Source: CG2-30-58-95 sp964618215 (GTDB lineage Bacteria > Chloroflexota > Anaerolineae > Anaerolineales > Villigracilaceae). From it: a stretch of DNA of 64,000 nt. Below, piece after piece: positions 16,242 to 22,689 of this stretch. The stretch spans positions 10,363-74,362 of the forward strand of contig CAZTZE010000016.1 of assembly GCA_964618215.1 (NCBI GenBank). Reading direction: 5' to 3'. The notes beneath the pieces were generated by a model. The model made no database searches, was not told the origin of the DNA, and saw only the letters and a list, made by a program, of their open reading frames with translations. The position numbers and the translations under genes were made by a program. Position 1 is the stretch's first letter. Each line of letters starts with the position of its first letter.

Positions 16242-17612
16242 ATGTCCCTGCGCCTGCGTCTGACAATCATTTACTCGGCGCTGACCGGGGGGATTCTGCT
16301 TTTGCTGGGGGTGGTCACGACCACATTGATCAGCATCTCGCTGATCAGCCAGACGGACGAGATGCTCGCTCAAACGGTCAATAAAATCGTCACCAATATG
16401 TATGTTGACCCACGCGGCGGACCAACGGTATTCCTACCGCAATTGAATCCGGCCGAGAACGTGTACGTCCAGATTTGGGACACCCAGGGCAAGCTGGTAT
16501 CGGCTTCACCGGGTTTGGGCAGCTTCACAGAACCGCTCGACCCGGTCGGCCTTCAGGCCGGCAAAGCCATCTACCGGGATGTTTATATTTCGCAAGGCCA
16601 TCTGCGCACCCTGAGTATGACGGTCGTTCTTGGCGGCCATCCGTTTGTCGTCATCCAGGCCGCGACCAGTCTGTCATTGCTGGATGCGACGCTGCGCAAT
16701 CTGGTTAATATCCTGGTCGGTATGGCTCTTTTCGCCACACTCCTGGCAGCATTGGCAAGTTGGTTTGGCGTCGGTCAGGCCCTGGCTCCGCTGAAAACTG
16801 TCACCGATACCGCGCTGCAAATCACCCGCGCGGATGACCTCTCGCGGCGCATTCCCTATCGCGGCCAGGATAATGACGAAGTCGGGCAGTTGATCTATGC
16901 TTTCAATGAAACACTGGAACGATTGGAAAAACTGTTTGTCTCTCAACAACGCTTCCTGGCAGATGTCAGCCACGAACTACGCACACCCCTGACCGTCATC
17001 AAGGGCAACGCCGACCTGATGCGCCGGATGAAGAGCCTGGATGAGGAATCGCTGACCAGTATCAAGGATGAGGCCGACCGCCTGACGCGCCTGGTCGGTG
17101 ACTTGCTCCTGCTGACCCAGGCCGAATCCGGAAAACTGCCCCTGGACTTCAAGCCGGTCGAGCTGGATACGTTGCTGCTGGATGTCTCCAAAGAGATGCA
17201 CATTCTGGCGCGTGAGCGGGTGCAGCTAAAGGTCACTGAGATAGATCAGATCCAGGTCAATGGCGATCGCGACCGCTTGAAACAGGTTCTGCTGAACCTG
17301 GTCTCCAATGCCATTAAGTACACCCCGCAAGGTGGAGAGGTTTTCCTCAGCCTGAGCAAAGTGGGCGGCCAGGCGCGGCTGATCGTGCGCGATAGCGGGC
17401 CGGGAATTCCGGCGGAAGATTTACCCCATATCTTCGAGCGTTTCTACCGCTCCGAAAAATCCCGGACCAGATCGGAAAGCGGTGGATTTGGGCTGGGACT
17501 TTCGATTGCCAATTGGATTATCGCGCACCACGCGGGAAGGATCGAGGTCAATTCACAAGAGGGCAAAGGGACGACCTTTTGCATTTGGCTGCCTCTTTTT
17601 AGTGTTCAGTAA
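16242..17612 (+). CDS. Sensor histidine kinase, HAMP-HisKA-HATPase
   Basis: A 456-aa kinase whose ATG directly follows the regulator's TAA. TM1 at about 7-33, extracytoplasmic sensor 34-150, TM2 at about 155-180, HAMP to about 235, HisKA H-box DVSHELRTPLTV, N-box LVSNAIKYTPQGG, G1 DSGPGIP and G2 GGFGLGLSIA. The sensor is of the double-Cache-like/periplasmic type seen in Chloroflexi but shows no specific ligand motif. The last residues (FSVQ) and the stop come from the ACTG repeat at 17602-17680. Confidence 0.95.
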   Translation: MSLRLRLTIIYSALTGGILLLLGVVTTTLISISLISQTDEMLAQTVNKIVTNMYVDPRGGPTVFLPQLNPAENVYVQIWDTQGKLVSASPGLGSFTEPLDPVGLQAGKAIYRDVYISQGHLRTLSMTVVLGGHPFVVIQAATSLSLLDATLRNLVNILVGMALFATLLAALASWFGVGQALAPLKTVTDTALQITRADDLSRRIPYRGQDNDEVGQLIYAFNETLERLEKLFVSQQRFLADVSHELRTPLTVIKGNADLMRRMKSLDEESLTSIKDEADRLTRLVGDLLLLTQAESGKLPLDFKPVELDTLLLDVSKEMHILARERVQLKVTEIDQIQVNGDRDRLKQVLLNLVSNAIKYTPQGGEVFLSLSKVGGQARLIVRDSGPGIPAEDLPHIFERFYRSEKSRTRSESGGFGLGLSIANWIIAHHAGRIEVNSQEGKGTTFCIWLPLFSVQ

Positions 17613-17680
17613 TCAGTATTCAGTTTTCAGTCACTGGTAACTGATCACTGGTCACTGCTCACTCGTCACTCGTTACTCAT
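17602..17680. repeat. Dispersed CAGT/ACTG/CACTCGT repeat
   Basis: Fills the space between the convergent kinase and transglycosylase genes: TTCAGTAATCAGTATTCAG, then CACTGGTAACTGATCACTGG and TCACTCGTCACTCGTTACTC. It overlaps the 3' ends of both genes. Confidence 0.7.
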
Positions 17681-18401
17681 CACCCACCCCCAATCTTGGC
17701 CGCGCCTGCTTGCAGAGACTGATGCCTCCGGCCTCCAGCCATTCCTGCAAGCGCGGGCTTTCATTCGCTCCATTGACTGCATCCTGATAGATGCCGCTTC
17801 CCCAATAGACATAACGTTGTGTTTCTGCCGCCCAAGTGGATTCAGCGCGCGAGATCACGCTAATTCCACCGTTATATCCCGCCAGCGCCAGGCGGAAATC
17901 ATCCCCGGCTGCATCCAGAGAACGTCTTAAATATGCCATGCCGCGCACGGCATTGGTATATGGATCATAAGGGTTATCTGTCTCATAGAAATGAAAGTGC
18001 ATCACCTGGAACAATCCCATCGCTCCAGCCGATGAACGCGCCAGCGGGTTGCCGCAGGATTCGATCTGCATCACAGTCGCGACCAGGTTCGGGTCCAGGC
18101 CGGCTTCAGCCGCCCAGATTTGGATTTCCGCAGCCCAGTAGCGCACTTCAGGGGTGAATAAGGGCGCCAATCCTGCCGAAGGTCTCTCGGGAAGTTCCAG
18201 CACAACCCCTTGCACTGCTTCATCCGGCAAGCTCGGCAAAGCGGAAACAGTAGAGGCCAGCGGCGAGCCCAAGGATAGGAGCGCCAGTAAGGATCCCACC
18301 ACAAGAACGGCCAAAGGCGGGATCAGGAATCCAGCCAGACAGCCGCCTTGAGAAGGGATGGCTGTCTGGGTGGAAGGATGAACGGAACGGTGGTAAGACA
18401 T
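17673..18401 (-). CDS. Lytic transglycosylase (SLT domain)
   Basis: A 242-aa (from ATG 18401) membrane-anchored peptidoglycan lyase. One N-terminal helix (FLIPPLAVLVVGSLLALLSL) is followed by the SLT domain: NLVATVMQIESCGNP with catalytic Glu, SSAGAMGLFQVM, then NAVRGMAYLRRSL and LALAGYNGG. It cleaves glycan strands to 1,6-anhydro ends during wall remodelling. A GTG start 22 codons upstream (18467) is possible but lies in a dispersed repeat; ATG 18401 has GGGAG close upstream. The 3' end runs into the repeat at 17602-17680. Confidence 0.9.
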   Translation of the reverse strand: MSYHRSVHPSTQTAIPSQGGCLAGFLIPPLAVLVVGSLLALLSLGSPLASTVSALPSLPDEAVQGVVLELPERPSAGLAPLFTPEVRYWAAEIQIWAAEAGLDPNLVATVMQIESCGNPLARSSAGAMGLFQVMHFHFYETDNPYDPYTNAVRGMAYLRRSLDAAGDDFRLALAGYNGGISVISRAESTWAAETQRYVYWGSGIYQDAVNGANESPRLQEWLEAGGISLCKQARPRLGVGDE

Positions 18402-18432
18402 GACTCCCGATAGGCCTCGTGCAGAAGGTATC

Positions 18433-19206
18433 TCAGGAGCGACGGTTCTTTTCGACGTGCGCAGCACCTACTCGGTACTCGCTGTCGCGAGCAGATTGAG
18501 AATTCATCGAAGCGGGATGGTAGGTCGGCTCCCCCCGGGGAGTAAAGTTCGCCGCCGGCCGCGCAACTTTAGGCGCCGGGTGATAGGTCGAGGCGATCGG
18601 CCCTGTGGCGACACCGGGGCGTGGGCGGAAGGCGGCCGTAGGTGCCGGCTGGGGAGCAAGACGGGTTTGCGATCGAGGCCGGTCATCGCTTGAGCTAAAG
18701 AGCCGTTCACCAGCAATCGAGAAAGTACCGATGATCAGGACGCGGATCAGCCAGACCATGATCGCCACGAAGACCGGCACAACCTTGGTCATTGTAGCGT
18801 TGCTGACGACGACGCCGGCGGCAAGACTGCTATGATTGACAATGGCAACCGAGACCCCCCACCAGGTCAGAATCGCGTTCATGGCGGCTGCCAATAGCCA
18901 GGCTCCGAAGAGGTACCAGACCTCGGCCGGTTCGTCCCGGCCCTGTTGGGGTGTGAACAGGCGGGCAATACCGGCAAAGTCAATCCCGCAGAATGCAATC
19001 GCAAGGACTGTCGCCCAACGCATTCCGGCAAAGGACAAATTGCCAAGCACGTCCAGCAGGGCAAACTGGGTGGTGCTATAGTTGAAAATCTCGAACGCAA
19101 GCAGTGCGCAGAGGATGATTATTCCCCAGGCAAAGCCGCGCTGTAAGGTAACGCCCTTGAACATGCTACTGACCCCACGGGTTGAACGAAAACCAGTTGT
19201 GTTCAT
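18433..19206 (-). CDS. SOS-promoter-controlled membrane protein of unknown function
   Basis: A 257-aa protein with about four membrane helices (roughly 25-45, 58-80, 98-120, 138-165), then a disordered Pro/Arg-rich cytoplasmic tail (from about 170) ending in a repeat-encoded stretch EYRVGAAHVEKNRRS. AGGAGG lies 5 bases before the ATG. The upstream region has a consensus sigma-70 promoter with a GAAC-N4-GTTC palindrome filling the spacer and a second one downstream, the arrangement of a LexA-repressed DNA-damage gene. I do not recognise the family. An SOS-induced membrane protein could inhibit division or act in stress, but this is inference. Confidence 0.8.
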   Translation of the reverse strand: MNTTGFRSTRGVSSMFKGVTLQRGFAWGIIILCALLAFEIFNYSTTQFALLDVLGNLSFAGMRWATVLAIAFCGIDFAGIARLFTPQQGRDEPAEVWYLFGAWLLAAAMNAILTWWGVSVAIVNHSSLAAGVVVSNATMTKVVPVFVAIMVWLIRVLIIGTFSIAGERLFSSSDDRPRSQTRLAPQPAPTAAFRPRPGVATGPIASTYHPAPKVARPAANFTPRGEPTYHPASMNSQSARDSEYRVGAAHVEKNRRS

Positions 19207-19230
19207 TGCGACCTCCTCAAGTCGAAAGTA

Positions 19231-19285
19231 AGAACAAGTGTTCTATTATCGCGGTTATTATAGAACAAACGTTCTCGCTTGTCAA
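19231..19285 (-). promoter_or_regulatory. Consensus promoter with two LexA-type boxes
   Basis: On the minus strand -35 TTGACA (19285-19280) and -10 TATAAT (19262-19257) are both perfect, with a 17-bp spacer. GAACGTTTGTTC (19274-19263) fills the spacer up to the -10, and GAACACTTGTTC (19243-19232) lies just past the expected start site. Both fit GAAC-N4-GTTC, the LexA core of Gram-positive-type SOS boxes. The boxes are 31 bp apart, about three helical turns. Confidence 0.75.
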
Positions 19286-19337
19286 GCACCAATTTCTCTG
19301 ATAAAGTATGAAAATCAACCATATTATGGAGGATGTT

Positions 19338-20504
19338 TTGTCTTCTGATTTCTTCCCCTTCGGCGAATTGACTTACCCGGAGGTAGCTGCCTTGCCCCGC
19401 GATACACCGCTTGTCCTACCCTTGGGCTGGGGATATGACCATACGGCTCTGGCAGCGCACCTCGGCAACCCACCCCAAATCGGCCTGTTACCGGCCTTGC
19501 CATTTGGCTGGACGGGCAGCGGGTTGGAGGTGCCACAGCTTGTTTTCGAGGCTGTACTACGCAATCTGCTGGGCAACCTGCTCGAAGATGGCTTTACGCA
19601 GGTATTTGCACTCGCCCCCGCAGGTCTCCGATTTACAACCGGCATCCCCACAGTGTGCCTGCCTCATCCCTCGTCACTCGTCACTCTGCTCTCCAACAAT
19701 GACCGCGAGAAAGTGCTTCTCATTCCCATCGGGCAAACCGAACAGCATGGCTACCACGCCCCTCTGGCAACCGATACACGCATCATCGAAGCCATCGGCC
19801 AGGGAACGGCTAAAGCCGCCTCGGCTTACGCGACCTGCCTGCCCGTCTACCCGTATGGCGTCAGCACTCACCGCCGCTCATTCCCCGGCACGTTCAATGT
19901 CGGCGGGCGGGCCTTCGAGGATTTCTGGATGGCAGTCATGGATACGCTTGTCGGGCGCGGTTTCAACCGCTTCTACATGCTTTCCGGCCACGGCGGGAAT
20001 TGCTCCTTCCTGGTCAATGTAGTCAAGTACATTGGCGAGCGTTATCCTTACATTTTCTGCGCAACAGCCTGGCTTTATCTCAATGGCCCTCAGGGGGCGG
20101 CCGCGCTGCAGGCCAGGCGCGCATCGCCCATCGGCGGGATGGGTCACGCCTGCGAACTGGAGACCTCACTCATCCTGGCCCTGCGCCCGGAACTCATCCA
20201 CCTCGAGCGCGCGGTGGACGAAATGGACTTCATCGCCACGCCATCTTACTACATGGATTGGATCGAGGGCGGCGCGCTGATCGCCAATCCGCCCTGGGAC
20301 GACGACACGCAAACCGGCGCGTACGGCGCGGGCAGCCTGGGCAGTGCCGAAAAAGGCGAATACTGGCTGAAGGTGGCGATCGAAGAGAAAGTGGAGCAGG
20401 TGTTGGAAATCCAGGAACAATATCGCCAGCGTCTATCGCGTCGAAAAAGTAGGCTTCCACCTCTAAACGAGTCGGATATAGGAGCGGGCGGAGGGATCTT
20501 ATAA
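19338..20504 (+). CDS. Creatininase-family amidohydrolase, duplicated domain
   Basis: A 388-aa protein with two creatininase-like halves. The C-terminal half keeps metal-binding features (PIGQTEQHGYHAPLATDT with His and Asp, SGHGGNCSF, GHACELETSL). The N-terminal half (LPLGWGYDHTALAAHLG ... LLPALPFGWTGSG) has lost them. The seam (HPSSLVTLLSNN) is encoded by a TCACTCGTCACTCTGC repeat, as if the halves were joined there. TTG at 19338 is chosen because GGAGG lies 5 bases upstream; ATG 19308 is the alternative. The last about 18 residues (SRLPPLNESDIGAGGGIL) may not be native because an alien fragment begins there. Confidence 0.8.
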   Translation: MSSDFFPFGELTYPEVAALPRDTPLVLPLGWGYDHTALAAHLGNPPQIGLLPALPFGWTGSGLEVPQLVFEAVLRNLLGNLLEDGFTQVFALAPAGLRFTTGIPTVCLPHPSSLVTLLSNNDREKVLLIPIGQTEQHGYHAPLATDTRIIEAIGQGTAKAASAYATCLPVYPYGVSTHRRSFPGTFNVGGRAFEDFWMAVMDTLVGRGFNRFYMLSGHGGNCSFLVNVVKYIGERYPYIFCATAWLYLNGPQGAAALQARRASPIGGMGHACELETSLILALRPELIHLERAVDEMDFIATPSYYMDWIEGGALIANPPWDDDTQTGAYGAGSLGSAEKGEYWLKVAIEEKVEQVLEIQEQYRQRLSRRKSRLPPLNESDIGAGGGIL

Positions 20505-21897
20505 CGGTTCTTTCACAGTTACTGTCGGGCTGGGCAAGGACTGTCGGACTACGGGCAGCTGTACGGTTTATGTTTCCAACAAAGACAGGGCTGGCAACGA
20601 AAGCAATTACAGAACCAGGACTTTTAACATTTCCCTTTGCAAGGGGAGCGTTTCTTTAAGTTTGAATAAAACAATAGCTATTCAAGGAGAAGACGTTTCC
20701 TATATTATTTCCGGCTTGACAGGCTGCAATGGCCAGCCAGTTCAAATCAGAGAAGAAACTACAGGCGGAGTCTTGACAACGAGCTGTCTCGTCACTACTG
20801 CCGGCGCCGGATGCTCGGGCGCATTTTCCGCGCCGGCTATAGCGCCTTTATGGCAGGCGAATTTTGAGTATTATGCTCAAATTGACAAAAATAAAGACAG
20901 CGATTTTTCCGATTCAGGAGAAAAAAGCGGTTTAGTTTCTTTGCAGGTTGTTAACACTCTTGTTGCTTGTATTGATACTGGCAATTGCCCTTATTTTTTC
21001 GCTCCAAATTATTATTACACCAGCACTACTAATTGGCTGGGTATCCTGGGTTCTGCCAGCAAGGGTGGCGGGAGGCTGGTTAGCGAATGCAGTCATGGCT
21101 CCAATTCCTGCAAATTGAACGGTTTTGTTTCCGGCGCGAGCAATGGCGAGACTTGCTCTCTAGTTGACGCTTGCGGTTCAGGCAGTACTGTTTTTGACGG
21201 CGTTAAAACCGGAAAGTGGGATGAAACAGAAGGTTGTATTATCTGCGACGGCAAAAAGCAATTTGTCAAAATCGCAGATGCCAGCAGCCAGTGCTTTAAC
21301 CTGAATTGTTCTGGCGGTTCGTCAAGCTGGTCCCAGTTTTCCTGCGCCTCTTCAGCTTCGGGAAATCTAAAATGCGAGTCAGCTTGCGGCGCCGATGCCG
21401 ATTGCGACGAGAGAGCGGTTAATACGGAAATCTTTACCGGTACTGACGGAAAAAAGTACAAATGCGATGAGACTTGCAAGAAAGTTTTAGTTGAGCCGCC
21501 GCTGTCAAAAATTACAGGACCGAATCCAGGCCCGGTTTGGTACAGCGACGATATTAATGTTAGCGTGATTGACCAAGACCGAAGCGGCACTGATTTGAAA
21601 ACCTGCTATTTTCAGTTTCGAGATCCTGTAAGCGGCACTCTTGCAGAAGCAGGAAGGCCGTGCAACACTGGTTTCATTGTCAAGGTTGGCCCAAATGGTA
21701 ATTTTGGAGATATTTGTATGACTCAAGGAAAGGATAAATGCGAAGTTAAAGTTTGGGCTTGCGACAATAGTTTGCTTTGCACGAATTGTAACCTTACACA
21801 GCAATGTTTAAATCACAAATGGGTTTTACAAGAAGATGGTACTGGCAATTGGGTAAAGTATAATGTTGACTATACTGCCCCCGAGATAAAGCATTAA
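20482..21897 (+). CDS. Fragment of a large Cys-rich secreted protein, archaeal/CPR-like
   Basis: A frame open from 20482 (just after a TAG) to TAA 21897, without a credible start: GSYNGSFTVTVGLGKDC reads straight into the body, so the gene is truncated at its 5' end. It is visibly AT-richer than its neighbours and rich in Cys, Asn, Lys and Ser. Ig-like or Big-type stretches (TVYVSNKDRAGNESN; ITGPNPGPVWYSDDINVSV) and paired Cys resemble surface proteins of DPANN archaea or CPR bacteria. The end VDYTAPEIKH stops where such proteins normally start another repeat domain. Overlaps the creatininase 3' end by 23 bp. Recent transfer or an assembly chimera are both possible. Confidence 0.6.
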   Translation, partial: ERAEGSYNGSFTVTVGLGKDCRTTGSCTVYVSNKDRAGNESNYRTRTFNISLCKGSVSLSLNKTIAIQGEDVSYIISGLTGCNGQPVQIREETTGGVLTTSCLVTTAGAGCSGAFSAPAIAPLWQANFEYYAQIDKNKDSDFSDSGEKSGLVSLQVVNTLVACIDTGNCPYFFAPNYYYTSTTNWLGILGSASKGGGRLVSECSHGSNSCKLNGFVSGASNGETCSLVDACGSGSTVFDGVKTGKWDETEGCIICDGKKQFVKIADASSQCFNLNCSGGSSSWSQFSCASSASGNLKCESACGADADCDERAVNTEIFTGTDGKKYKCDETCKKVLVEPPLSKITGPNPGPVWYSDDINVSVIDQDRSGTDLKTCYFQFRDPVSGTLAEAGRPCNTGFIVKVGPNGNFGDICMTQGKDKCEVKVWACDNSLLCTNCNLTQQCLNHKWVLQEDGTGNWVKYNVDYTAPEIKH

Positions 21898-21914
21898 AAT
21901 TTTCTCTAAAATGC

Positions 21915-21956
21915 GAAAACCCTTCTCCGTTGAGAAAATTACGGGGAAGGGTTTTC
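21915..21956 (-). terminator. Intrinsic terminator at the 3' end of the lipoprotein gene
   Basis: GAAAACCCTTCTCCG (21915-21929) pairs with CGGGGAAGGGTTTTC (21942-21956) with a single G-T pair. The lipoprotein stop codon lies in the loop. It can act in both directions. Confidence 0.75.
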
Positions 21957-22628
21957 TAATTGTGCCTGCCATAGACCTATTGTCGATTCACCGTCGGCAA
22001 CGATGTCTACGACCGTATAGATGTCGTTTCCTATACGGACGAATCCGTAGAAGTTGATGATTTTCCCGACCGGAGGTGGAATTTCTACCCACTCATTTTC
22101 TATCTTGAGATAGAGATGGGTAGATTCTTCTGCCCAGATGCCGAAAGAGGTCTTGTCGGTGCTAACAACAATGGCGCCGTATTCTTCGGGCGGGCCGCCG
22201 ATAGCGTTTTCAACCAGGGATTGGAAGTTAGTCCAATCCTGCATCCTGGTGAGGTCGGCTTCGGCTTTGGTCGCTGGTTGCTTGGACCAGATGCCATTGT
22301 TGTAAATCCGGACATAACAACCATCCGAAATATCCTGGACGGTAAACAAATTACCACGTCGAACGTCCAGGTAACCGATGTTAGTTGGAGCGTCTGGCAC
22401 GCGTGTCCATTCTCTGGTCGTGACTTGGAGCGGGACGCGGGTCGGCTCGGCGGTCGGGCTGGGTGTGACGGTCGGCGTGGCAATGTCGACAACGGGTTGA
22501 ACCGGAGCCAAGTTCGGCTCAACCGGCTGGTTTGCTGGCACGGTGGGGGCGATTACCGTGGCTGGTATCATAGGTTGGCAAGCAGTCATAAGCCAGGCAA
22601 GGAACAGGAGAAGATATGTTCTTTTCAT
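21939..22628 (-). CDS. Putative lipoprotein, 229 aa
   Basis: Unknown function. Signal peptide with lipobox LMTAC (Cys17) and then a Pro/Thr/Val-rich spacer (residues 18-70, TPTVTPSPTAEPT) typical of Chloroflexi surface lipoproteins. The folded part has GCYVRIYNNGIWSKQP and AIVVSTDKTSFGIWAEES, compatible with a small beta-rich domain. Divergent from ligA, with about 60 bp between starts. Confidence 0.75.
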   Translation of the reverse strand: MKRTYLLLFLAWLMTACQPMIPATVIAPTVPANQPVEPNLAPVQPVVDIATPTVTPSPTAEPTRVPLQVTTREWTRVPDAPTNIGYLDVRRGNLFTVQDISDGCYVRIYNNGIWSKQPATKAEADLTRMQDWTNFQSLVENAIGGPPEEYGAIVVSTDKTSFGIWAEESTHLYLKIENEWVEIPPPVGKIINFYGFVRIGNDIYTVVDIVADGESTIGLWQAQLENPSP

Positions 22629-22689
22629 TATTTATAGTTTACTCTTGTTCACACGCTTTTTCAAGCCCCATTCACGCTATAATAATCCT

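Noticed and set aside
18402..18467. GTG-start extension of the lytic transglycosylase
   Set aside because: It lies in the CCGAGTAGGTGCTGCGCA repeat; ATG 18401 is the simpler start, although not proven.
22543..22689. Upstream in-frame extension of ligA
   Set aside because: It overlaps the divergent lipoprotein gene and lacks LigA similarity; ATG 22690 has a -10 element placed 6 bases upstream.
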